A stretch of 37,866 nt of DNA from an uncultured Bacilli bacterium (GTDB taxonomy: Bacteria > Bacillota_I > Bacilli_A > RF39 > UBA660), in the NCBI GenBank assembly GCA_934167665.1, contig CAKPLN010000008.1:1-37866 (forward strand), read 5' to 3'. The notes beneath the pieces are model-generated. The model was given only the letters and a program-made list of their open reading frames with translations, was not told where the DNA came from and searched no databases. The position numbers and the translations under genes are program-made. Shown here piece after piece: positions 30,781 to 37,866 of the stretch. The stretch's first letter is position 1, and each line of letters begins with the position of its first letter.

Positions 30781-31893
30781 TTACTTACCTCCTTTTGCTA
30801 CTCTGCTTTCATTTTTATTCTCATAGTAATAATTTTTCATCCAAGAAGCTCTTCTAGATACTAACTCTTTGGCCATATTTAATCTAGCTATTGGTAATTG
30901 TTCTTTATATTTATCAAATACTTCATCTATTTTTTCTCTATCTAATTTTGCTACATTATGCATTACTTCTTCTATTTCGTTAGGATAATTAAAGGTTAGA
31001 TATTTCATAAGTGTTTGATACTGCAATGTAGTTATATCAAACTTACGATATTGATTTCCCACACTATTTAGTCTTTTATGATATTCATCAACTGTAATTT
31101 TTCCACTTTCTACTAGTGGAATGAGCTTACTTCTTTCATCTTCTATTAGTGTTAAAATTCTTTTTTCTTCTTCGCTATCCCATAACTTTTTGTCATCATA
31201 TTGGGAAAACCGTTCTAATGTTATCTTTCCTACAAACTGATGATGAATAACATTGTTTAGGTGCTCTTCGTCTACAATATTACCATCTTTATCAAAGCAC
31301 TTTTCTAATCTATGATCCACTAAAGATAAACCTAAGGAAGTGGCACTATCATACAGTGGAGCAAATCTAATATTTCGTGTCTTGTGATCAATGATTATAC
31401 CATAATTTGATGGATTACGATCACGATTTGCGATTAAAGCATCAAATATTAGCATATTTAAAACATCTTTTTGAAGGCCAAATCTCTCTATAGATTGCAA
31501 TACTAGGTCAACTGTATAATATTGATGAGTTTTGGGATTAATCAAACTTGTGTTTTTAAAGTCTGGATCAATTTGATTTATCAAATATACACCATCATAA
31601 AATTCTTCCCTTTTAGGTCCACAAGTTGCATTATTTAAAAAATCTTCACTTAAGACCCCTTTTCTTCCAGCACTATCTTCACAAAGTAAATACTTTGCTG
31701 CACTTATTCCTAAAACATTAGCAATATCAGCGGCCATACACTCTGATATATCATTATATACTGGAGTTTTATCTTGTTTGTATGTTGCTAATTTGAATAA
31801 GTATCTCTTACCATCCATTTCTAGCCAATATTTAGGTTGGCTTCCTACGGGTTCTGGTAAGAGGTATTTATCTTCTGATACTTTTGTACGCAC
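30781..31893 (-). CDS. HipA-like Ser/Thr kinase
   Basis: 370 residues. Kinase landmarks are the glycine-type loop PVGSQPKYWL (15-24), Lys34 in YLFKL, catalytic D158 and N163 in ANRDRNPSNYG, and the metal-binding D182 in FAPLYDSATSLG. HipA kinases phosphorylate aminoacyl-tRNA synthetases and arrest growth. The N-domain is missing from this protein and is encoded by the next gene. No HipB-like DNA-binding antitoxin is found in the flanking sequence. It could be a toxin or, in an antitoxin-free setting, a regulator. Confidence 0.85.
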   Translation of the reverse strand: MRTKVSEDKYLLPEPVGSQPKYWLEMDGKRYLFKLATYKQDKTPVYNDISECMAADIANVLGISAAKYLLCEDSAGRKGVLSEDFLNNATCGPKREEFYDGVYLINQIDPDFKNTSLINPKTHQYYTVDLVLQSIERFGLQKDVLNMLIFDALIANRDRNPSNYGIIIDHKTRNIRFAPLYDSATSLGLSLVDHRLEKCFDKDGNIVDEEHLNNVIHHQFVGKITLERFSQYDDKKLWDSEEEKRILTLIEDERSKLIPLVESGKITVDEYHKRLNSVGNQYRKFDITTLQYQTLMKYLTFNYPNEIEEVMHNVAKLDREKIDEVFDKYKEQLPIARLNMAKELVSRRASWMKNYYYENKNESRVAKGGK

Positions 31894-32150
31894 ATTATCA
31901 CCCTAGCTTTATTTTAACATATATTTATAGTAATTTTCAAATAACCATGTTTTTACCTTTTAAAGTTTAAAATAAATATAGACTGTTTTATCAAATACTT
32001 TTATAAAGACTAGTGGTTTTATTTGTGTAATACATTTATTAAATGTCTTTATTATAATATCATAAGTCATATAATAATTGTAATTACTGAGGTATTAATG
32101 GTATTATTTTTTATAATGTGATATACTCTTCGATGGTAATGGAGGTTATT

Positions 32151-32714
32151 ATGAATAATACAAAAATTAAGTTTTTAAATATATTGTTAATTATTGGGAT
32201 ACTTGGTGGGACATTGCTTACTGCAATTTTTAATTATTTGCCATCACATCTTGCTACTTATTGGGCTTCTATCTTAGTAGTATTAGTACCAATAATTTTA
32301 AAGTTAACAATATTTAAATTGGATGATGTTGATTGTTTAGTTTATTATATTTTTGTTTTCTTTAGTTACTTTATTGGGAGTGTTATCAATTTATATAATA
32401 CAACTGAGTATTATGATGTTATAATGCATTTTCTATCTGGTTTCGTTATTTCATACTTTGCTATAGTAGTGTTAAAAAGATTAAATATGTATAAGGCAAG
32501 TAATAGGCTTTTTAACTTTATATTTTGCGTATTCTTTGCGGCTGGAGCTGCCTGTATCTGGGAAATTGCAGAATTTTCAATTGATCAATTAACGGCTAGT
32601 AACTTACAACATAATTTAGATACTGGGGTTATTGATACTATGGGAGATATGATATGTGGAACAGTTGGGGGAATAATTTTTTCAGCCTATATGCTTTTAA
32701 AAAATAAAAAATAG
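32151..32714 (+). CDS. DUF2238/YjdF-like membrane protein
   Basis: 187 residues from the ATG at 32151 (GGAGG upstream; the frame is open earlier but no better start exists). About six hydrophobic helices. Family-type motifs YYDVIMHFLSGFVISYF and CIWEIAEFSIDQL...DTMGDMICGTVGG are visible. Function is unknown; it is a single-gene unit followed by a bidirectional terminator. Confidence 0.8.
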   Translation: MNNTKIKFLNILLIIGILGGTLLTAIFNYLPSHLATYWASILVVLVPIILKLTIFKLDDVDCLVYYIFVFFSYFIGSVINLYNTTEYYDVIMHFLSGFVISYFAIVVLKRLNMYKASNRLFNFIFCVFFAAGAACIWEIAEFSIDQLTASNLQHNLDTGVIDTMGDMICGTVGGIIFSAYMLLKNKK

Positions 32715-32757
32715 GCATAATATAGCTTGGATAATTTTATAATGTTTTTCAAATAAA

Positions 32758-32790
32758 AAAAAATTACTTAATTTGCTAAGTAATTTTAAT
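32758..32790. terminator. Bidirectional terminator between convergent genes
   Basis: The 11-bp stem AAAATTACTTA / TAAGTAATTTT with loop ATTTGC has A-runs on the left and T-rich sequence on the right. It overlaps the FIST gene stop and follows the DUF2238 gene. Confidence 0.8.
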
Positions 32791-33973
32791 TTTTGCCAAA
32801 TACTGTGAAAGATAGCATTAGACCACCACAGATATTTGATGAATGCTCATCATACCCATATTGTCCAAAGGTAAATGGCATTATAAATGGAACATTTTTA
32901 GTTTCTTTTACTGCTTTTAGGTATACTTCTTCTAGGCGATTGCCAATAGCTAACTTTAGACCACCACAGTTAATTAAAACATAGGCTGCAGCATCAGTAT
33001 ATAGTTCATTTCTAGTTTCTTTTATGGTCTCACCAATAGAATTAATTAATTCATCAACGGTTGCTTCTAATTGGATAATAGCTGTTCCTTTTACAACTTT
33101 GTTTCCTAATGTAATTGTATCATCAGTTGTTGTCTTAGTTCCCATGTCGTTTCCAAACATTGGATGTCTTATAACTATTAAATTGCCTAATGGATCTTTA
33201 ACACCTAAAGGCTTAGTTGTTGAGGCTTCAAGTAATTTTTTGCCCTTTAAGTTTGATGGTGATACCTTTGTCCAATTTGAATATTTTCTTAAAGCTGATA
33301 TGCCATCTATGCTTACCAAAGTTCTAGAATCTTTTACTTCTGTTATAAGACCTATATTATTTGTTTCCTTGTATCCACTGGTGAAAGTTGTTACTATTTC
33401 ATTATCTGTATAGAAAAAGGCTACTGCTACACCGTCACTAATTACTTTTTCATCACAAATTATTTTCCAGTTACCGGTAACATCATCATCGGCAGCACTT
33501 CCACCAAACATTGGAACTCGACCTATAACGTCTTGAATTCCCATCAAGTATTCCTCTTCTTCTTTTGGACTGGCTACCATATAAAAGTAGGCTGGAGCCC
33601 TAGTTGTTTTGGCATTTTCCACAGCTTCTATAGCAACCTTTCTACCTATAGCCCGTGGATCTTTTCCCGCTTCATGGCAAGCTATACCAACAGTCATCTT
33701 TTTATCATCTAAGAGCATCATTCCAGCAAAACCGTTGTCCGAAGTGATAATGCCATCTTCAACTATTATTCCACCACTACTAGTGCAACCAATTGTAGGT
33801 ACATTGATAACTGATTTAACACCCTTAATAACAGATTTTATATCATTTTTAACAGATGTATACAAAAAGGCAAGCTTTGGATTTGACATATCCTTAACTG
33901 CTTTTTTTGCGGTTTCAACTCCTGTTTGGTAACTATCATCACTAGTACTATAGCCTACTTTTGCTTTTAGCAT
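32786..33973 (-). CDS. FIST-domain sensor protein
   Basis: 395 residues from the ATG at 33973, which has GAAGGG at suitable spacing; a first ATG two codons earlier is too close to it. The FIST_N domain (about 25-215; PTIGCTSSGGIIVEDG) and FIST_C domain (about 220-395; ETRNELYTDAAAYVLINCGG...NVPFIMPFTFGQYG) are both visible. FIST domains are thought to bind small ligands such as amino acids; here no kinase or output domain is attached. It is 20 bases after the fucO-like gene and in the same direction, probably in one operon. Confidence 0.9.
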   Translation of the reverse strand: MLKAKVGYSTSDDSYQTGVETAKKAVKDMSNPKLAFLYTSVKNDIKSVIKGVKSVINVPTIGCTSSGGIIVEDGIITSDNGFAGMMLLDDKKMTVGIACHEAGKDPRAIGRKVAIEAVENAKTTRAPAYFYMVASPKEEEEYLMGIQDVIGRVPMFGGSAADDDVTGNWKIICDEKVISDGVAVAFFYTDNEIVTTFTSGYKETNNIGLITEVKDSRTLVSIDGISALRKYSNWTKVSPSNLKGKKLLEASTTKPLGVKDPLGNLIVIRHPMFGNDMGTKTTTDDTITLGNKVVKGTAIIQLEATVDELINSIGETIKETRNELYTDAAAYVLINCGGLKLAIGNRLEEVYLKAVKETKNVPFIMPFTFGQYGYDEHSSNICGGLMLSFTVFGKN

Positions 33974-33992
33974 ATTCATCCCTTCTTTTCTT

Positions 33993-35147
33993 TTATCTAT
34001 ATGCTTCTTGATAAATTTTAGTTATATCCTCAACTGTTACTTCTCGTGGATTTCCTGGTGTGCAAGCATCGTTAATAGCTTGTTTTGCTAATGTTGGTAG
34101 CATTTCTTCAGGAATGCCAATTTCTTCTAATGTCTGTGGAATATTTAATTTCTTTGATAATTCCCTAACAGCCTCTACTACTTTATCAACGGCCTCTTCA
34201 TTTGTTAAACCAGTCATATCTAGTCCAAAGGCATTGCCCATATTTATGTATAATTCTGGGCATACTGCTCCATTAAATTTTAAGACATGAGGTAGTAATA
34301 AGGCATTGGCAATTCCGTGTGGTGTATCAAAGTATGCTCCCAATGAATGAGCCATTGAATGAACAATTCCTAGACCAACATTTGAAAATCCCATTCCTGC
34401 TATATATTGAGCATAAGCAACATTATCAACTGCTTTGATATCTTTTTCATTGGCGGCCTTTTCCAAATTTTTATATATAAGTGCCATAGCGTTTAGATGG
34501 AACATGTCTGGTATTAACCATCCCGCTTTTGTTATGTATCCCTCCATAGCATGAGTTAATGCATCCATTCCAGTTGATGCTGCTATTATTTGTGGCATTC
34601 CTTGCATTAGATCTGGATCAACTATAGCAACTACTGGGATATCGTGAACATCAACACAAACCATCTTTTTCATCCTAGATTCATCAGTTATTACATAATT
34701 TATTGTAACCTCTGCTGCTGTTCCAGCTGTTGTTGGAAGTGCAATTATTGGGATACTTTTATTTTGAGTATTGGCAACACCATCCAAGCTTACTACATCC
34801 GAAAACTCTGGGTTAGCAAGAATTATTCCAATTGCTTTAGCTGTGTCTATTGAACTACCACCACCAACAGCGACAAGTACATCGATGTTTTCTGCTTTGG
34901 CTAACTCAAGTCCTTCTTTAACAATTGATACCGTAGGATTTGGTTTTACCTTATCAAATATTATATATGGTATTTTACTTTGATCAAGATATACTGTTAC
35001 CATTTCTAATACCCCTGATTTAGCTATTCCTGAATCAGTTACAACTAAGGCTTTTTTTAGTTTTCTTCCATTTATTTCTTCTGAAACCTTTTCTCTGGAA
35101 CCTCGTCCAAAATAAGATGTTTCATTTAATACTATTCTATTTATCAT
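33993..35147 (-). CDS. fucO: Iron-containing alcohol dehydrogenase, FucO (lactaldehyde reductase) type
   Basis: 384 residues from the ATG at 35147 (GGGAGGC site); upstream in-frame codons are probably not translated. It is strikingly like E. coli FucO: AVGGGSSIDTAKAIGI, LPTTAGTAAEVTINYVITDE, CVDVHDIPVVAIVDPDLM, DALTHAMEGYITKA, GLGIVHSMAHSLGAYFDTPHG. Metal ligands Asp, His, His, His are present. It reduces L-lactaldehyde to 1,2-propanediol in fucose or rhamnose fermentation. No other fucose genes lie in the window. It is followed by a FIST gene. Confidence 0.9.
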   Translation of the reverse strand: MINRIVLNETSYFGRGSREKVSEEINGRKLKKALVVTDSGIAKSGVLEMVTVYLDQSKIPYIIFDKVKPNPTVSIVKEGLELAKAENIDVLVAVGGGSSIDTAKAIGIILANPEFSDVVSLDGVANTQNKSIPIIALPTTAGTAAEVTINYVITDESRMKKMVCVDVHDIPVVAIVDPDLMQGMPQIIAASTGMDALTHAMEGYITKAGWLIPDMFHLNAMALIYKNLEKAANEKDIKAVDNVAYAQYIAGMGFSNVGLGIVHSMAHSLGAYFDTPHGIANALLLPHVLKFNGAVCPELYINMGNAFGLDMTGLTNEEAVDKVVEAVRELSKKLNIPQTLEEIGIPEEMLPTLAKQAINDACTPGNPREVTVEDITKIYQEAYR

Positions 35148-35190
35148 ACATAGCCTCCCTATTATTTCAATTATAGCATACAAGAAGGCA

Positions 35191-35244
35191 AAAAAAAAGC
35201 TCATTTTGTTTACTATACTTATGTATTAGTAAATAGCAAAATGA
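35191..35244 (-). terminator. Terminator of the tsa operon
   Basis: On the minus strand CATTTTGC..TTTACTA pairs with TAGTAAACAAAATGA around an AT-rich loop and ends in eight T. It is just past the tsaD stop. Confidence 0.75.
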
Positions 35245-35248
35245 CTTT

Positions 35249-36253
35249 TTAGGCTAATTTGTCTTGTGATTTTGAGTTTAGACTCAAGTCTGCTCTTCTA
35301 CCATCAAGATAGGCATAATATCCGGCGGCGGCTATCATTGTAGCATTGTCTGTACAGTATTTCATTGGTGGTATTGATAAGTTTATTTTTAACTCATCTT
35401 TTAATTCTTGCATTGCGTTTCGCAAACCATTATTAGCTGCTACACCACCAGCTACGACAACATTTTCTATATTGTTTTCAATAACAGCCTTTCTTATTTT
35501 AGTAATTATTGATTGAACCGCTACTGTTTGGAAAGAGGCTGCTAAATCTTCTTTGTTTAATTCTACACCTCTTTGCTGTTCATTATGTGCTAAATTTATT
35601 ACGGCACTCTTTAAACCACTAAATGAGAAATTATAACTATTATCTTGCAATGGAACTGGTAATTTATATGTTGGTTTTCCAAGAGAAGCTAATTTATCTA
35701 GCTTTGGACCACCTGGGTACTCTAGACCAATTACTCTGGCAACTTTATCATAACATTCACCAATTGCATCATCTAAAGTTCCACCTAGTTTATTGAAATG
35801 ATAGTGTTCCTTCATTTCAACTATTTCTGTATGTCCCCCACTTACTACTAAGGCTAATAGTGGAAATTGCATTTCATTTACTAGATTGTTAGCATATATA
35901 TGTCCTGCTATATGGTGTACTGGAACTAGTGGCTTGTTATAAATGAAGGCTAATGTTTTAGCAGCCTCTAGTCCTATTAATAGTGAACCTATCAAGCCAG
36001 GACCATATGTTATTGCTATCGCATCAATATCTTCTATTTTCATATTTGCTTGATTTAGACATTCTTCCAAAACAATGGTTATATTTTTAACATGATGTCT
36101 ACTAGCTATTTCTGGTACTACTCCACCATAATCTTTATGAATATCTATTTGTGATGATATTACTGTGGCTATTTCTTCTGTACCATTTTTTACTATTGAA
36201 GCACTAGTTTCATCACAACTACTTTCTATTCCCAATATGTATATATCTTTCAT
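35249..36253 (-). CDS. tsaD: tRNA N6-adenosine threonylcarbamoyltransferase TsaD
   Basis: 334 residues, normal length. Kinase-like ASKHA fold; metal-binding HxxxH at H114/H118 (VHHIAGHIYAN), GIESSCDETS at the N-terminus, VVSGGHTEIV, GGVAANNGLR near 270. It catalyses the last step of t6A37 modification in tRNAs that read ANN codons, transferring threonylcarbamoyl to adenosine. It is last in the tsaE-tsaB-rimI-tsaD operon, starting right at the rimI stop. Confidence 0.98.
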   Translation of the reverse strand: MKDIYILGIESSCDETSASIVKNGTEEIATVISSQIDIHKDYGGVVPEIASRHHVKNITIVLEECLNQANMKIEDIDAIAITYGPGLIGSLLIGLEAAKTLAFIYNKPLVPVHHIAGHIYANNLVNEMQFPLLALVVSGGHTEIVEMKEHYHFNKLGGTLDDAIGECYDKVARVIGLEYPGGPKLDKLASLGKPTYKLPVPLQDNSYNFSFSGLKSAVINLAHNEQQRGVELNKEDLAASFQTVAVQSIITKIRKAVIENNIENVVVAGGVAANNGLRNAMQELKDELKINLSIPPMKYCTDNATMIAAAGYYAYLDGRRADLSLNSKSQDKLA

Positions 36254-36652
36254 TTACTTCACTCTTTCCATTAATATGCCATCAATCCCATTATAATATT
36301 TTTTTCTAATGGCTTTTTCTTCAAACCCCATCTTTTTGTATAGCTTTAGTGCCACAATATTATCTTTTTTTACTTCTAGCGTAATATTTTTATCCACAAG
36401 CTCAATCAAATTTTTAAGTAGTCTTGTACCATTTCCACAATTTCTGTTGATAACTTGTACTTCGAATTGATTAATCTCAGCCCTTTCATAGATATCACTG
36501 TAGTATATATAACCTATTATTTGTGAGTCTTCTTCTAGGATTAAGTATTTTCCAAAGGGGTTATTTTTTAACTCGTCTGTCACAGTTTTTTTAGAAAGAA
36601 GCTTACTATCTTTTAGCTGGTGGATGCTTTTTTCTGTAATTGTGTAAATCAT
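36254..36652 (-). CDS. rimI: GNAT acetyltransferase RimI-like
   Basis: 132 residues, slightly short for RimI. GNAT acetyl-CoA loop NRNCGNGTRLL, then KKDNIVALKLYKKMGFEEKAIRKKYY typical of the C-terminus. RimI acetylates the N-terminus of ribosomal protein S18. Its start overlaps the tsaB stop by four bases; association with tsaB/tsaD is the standard arrangement. Confidence 0.9.
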   Translation of the reverse strand: MIYTITEKSIHQLKDSKLLSKKTVTDELKNNPFGKYLILEEDSQIIGYIYYSDIYERAEINQFEVQVINRNCGNGTRLLKNLIELVDKNITLEVKKDNIVALKLYKKMGFEEKAIRKKYYNGIDGILMERVK

Positions 36653-37269
36653 GATAAGTGGCTTTCTTCGGCTTCTGTTAACTTCAAATATTCTGGATTT
36701 ACAGCATGAGGATTTTGAAGTTTACTGTTGCTGCAATGAGTTACAATTTTTAATATATCAGGGTTGTAACTTTCACAGTTTTCAATATTTTCAAATTCAT
36801 CATTAGTAATAATTACATAATCTTTGTCAGGAATTAGGTTAAATAATTCACTAAGTTTGATATATTTAGGAGGTAATATGGTGTTATTAGCATCATATAT
36901 TGCGGAAAACACATAACCTCTTCTAGCATCAATCATTGGAATACGCACTTTAGAAGTATTACATGACATAGCCATTGCCTCTAATGATGTAACTGTTGTT
37001 ATTGGAATATTTAAACTCCATGCATATACTTTGGCTATTGTAACTCCAATTCTAATTCCAGTAAATGAACCCGGACCGTTAACAACTATTATTTTGTTAA
37101 TATCTTTGGGCTTTGTATTACTTGTTTCAAATAATTTGGAAATTTCTGGTAGAGCCTCTTCTGATAGATTATGTCCAAACTCTTTTTTTACTTCACATAG
37201 TAGATTTGAATCTTCGACAATACCCGCATATAGATAGCTACTAGATGTATCTATATATAAAATTTTCAT
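36649..37269 (-). CDS. tsaB: TsaB, partner in t6A synthesis
   Basis: 206 residues. N-terminal ASKHA half: MKILYIDTSSSYLYAGIV, then GPGSFTGIRIGVTIAK (about 70-85), and EAMAMSCNTSKVRIPMIDARRGYVFSAIY. It forms a complex with TsaD and TsaE that is needed for threonylcarbamoyl transfer. It starts within the last codon of tsaE (four-base overlap). Confidence 0.97.
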   Translation of the reverse strand: MKILYIDTSSSYLYAGIVEDSNLLCEVKKEFGHNLSEEALPEISKLFETSNTKPKDINKIIVVNGPGSFTGIRIGVTIAKVYAWSLNIPITTVTSLEAMAMSCNTSKVRIPMIDARRGYVFSAIYDANNTILPPKYIKLSELFNLIPDKDYVIITNDEFENIENCESYNPDILKIVTHCSNSKLQNPHAVNPEYLKLTEAEESHLS

Positions 37270-37724
37270 AATACAGCCTCACATAACTCTTCATATTTTC
37301 TGCCATATGGTGTTATTGTTATTATTCTTTTATTTTCATCTTCATTAGATGTTTTGAACTTAATTTCTAATCTCTTGTCTGGTAAATAATCAGGTATCAT
37401 ATCAGCCCATTCAATTATCGTTATTCCCTTCTTATTGTAGTATTCATCTATACCAAGATCAGCCACCTTACCATCCAAACGGTATACGTCCATATGATAG
37501 AGTGGAAGCTCACCTGTTGTGTATTCTTTAATAATGTTAAATGTTGGAGAGGTAACATCTTCATCTATTTCCATTGCTTTCGCAAAACCTTTAGTAAAAA
37601 TAGTCTTTCCTGTTCCTAAATCTCCAATTAGACAAATAACCATATTTGGAAATTTTTCTGACTCAATATTTTGAGCTAATTCTATTGTTTCTTCTTCTGA
37701 ATATGTTGTAATTTTATAATCCAT
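37266..37724 (-). CDS. tsaE: TsaE, ATPase for t6A synthesis
   Basis: 152 residues. Walker A is GDLGTGKT (34-41), and TSPTFNIIKEY plus LYHMDVYRLD are family motifs. It hydrolyses ATP to recycle the TsaB-TsaD complex. It is the first gene of the operon; its ATG is preceded by an AGGTGAT ribosome site. Confidence 0.97.
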   Translation of the reverse strand: MDYKITTYSEEETIELAQNIESEKFPNMVICLIGDLGTGKTIFTKGFAKAMEIDEDVTSPTFNIIKEYTTGELPLYHMDVYRLDGKVADLGIDEYYNKKGITIIEWADMIPDYLPDKRLEIKFKTSNEDENKRIITITPYGRKYEELCEAVL

Positions 37725-37742
37725 TTATATCACCTATGATTT

Positions 37743-37773
37743 ATTATACCAAAAAAAAAGAGTTATACAACTC
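37743..37773 (-). promoter_or_regulatory. tsaE promoter overlapping the rRNA terminator
   Basis: On the minus strand the stem GAGTT / AACTC (loop GTAT, 37760-37773) with nine T forms a terminator for the rRNA operon. TTGTAT within it and TATAAT (37743-37748) are spaced about 16-17 bases, a probable promoter for tsaE. Confidence 0.55.
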
Positions 37774-37828
37774 ATCAAATGAAAATTTATATTAAATTTA
37801 CAATAAGTATTTTAAACAAAAAAAAATT

Positions 37829-37866
37829 CTTGGCAACGTCCTATTTTAGCTCTCACTATCGTCGGC
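37829..37866 (-). rRNA. rrf: 5S rRNA, 3' part (partial)
   Basis: The minus strand reads GCCGACGATAGTGAGAG and then AGGACGTTGCCAAG, the conserved 3' end of 5S rRNA. Only the last 38 bases are inside the window. An rRNA operon must lie upstream. Confidence 0.85.

Noticed and set aside
1..37866. AGCTCTCAC shared by both window ends
   Set aside because: At the right end it belongs to 5S rRNA; at the left edge the surrounding bases do not match 5S, so it is taken as chance.
1..37866. CRISPR array, tRNA genes or reverse transcriptase for the variable pilin
   Set aside because: No regularly spaced direct repeats, no tRNA-like cloverleaf and no YxDD-type reverse transcriptase frame were found on either strand by reading.

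Overview
The window looks like chromosome from an AT-rich, low-GC Gram-positive bacterium (Bacillota, Bacilli/Clostridia side). The signs are purine-rich GGAGG ribosome binding sites, sortase and LPxTG-type surface protein, type VII (WXG100) substrates, a pilin-type surface protein, and a single-gene NAD-dependent DNA ligase. TGG is used for Trp and TGA as a stop, so the code is standard and this is not a Mycoplasma. An uncultured gut Bacilli lineage is my guess from gene content; nothing in the sequence proves it.

Layout. 1-12.7 kb is mostly minus strand: a membrane-anchored serpin, a membrane protein with an OB-like domain, ligA, a pilin-like protein with a DUF6273-type C-terminal domain that looks like a hypervariable (diversity-generating) region, a sugar-nucleotidyltransferase-like enzyme, pcrA, and a sortase operon (thioester/CnaB adhesin, sortase, polytopic membrane protein). 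A YfcE-like phosphodiesterase follows.

13.4-27.6 kb is the most unusual part. A plus-strand NMT1/SsuA-type ABC operon (binding protein, ATPase, permease; overlapping genes) has been interrupted twice. Element 1 (about 6.98 kb) splits the ATPase gene. It carries a decayed tnpB, an MMPL/RND exporter fused in frame to a secreted protein, a divergent TetR regulator and a large serine recombinase. Element 2 (about 4.65 kb) splits the permease gene. It carries an XRE-family membrane regulator, a DUF1848 protein, tagI, a frameshifted ogt and a second large serine recombinase. Joining the flanks at GT (element 1) or GG (element 2) restores complete reading frames of 249 and 268 codons. The reconstructed attP of each element shows inverted-repeat arms centred exactly on that dinucleotide. 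The transporter can therefore work only if both elements excise.

27.9-31.9 kb (minus strand) holds a type VII secretion substrate cluster (four small WXG100-like proteins plus a WxG/NlpC-P60-like effector) and a two-gene HipA-like kinase module in which the kinase precedes the HipS-like N-domain protein. 32.1-35.2 kb has a DUF2238-type membrane protein, a FIST sensor-domain protein and a FucO-like dehydrogenase. 35.2-37.7 kb is the tsaE-tsaB-rimI-tsaD operon for the tRNA t6A modification. The window ends inside a minus-strand 5S rRNA gene, so an rRNA operon lies immediately upstream of tsaE. No CRISPR array, tRNA gene or phage structural gene was seen.
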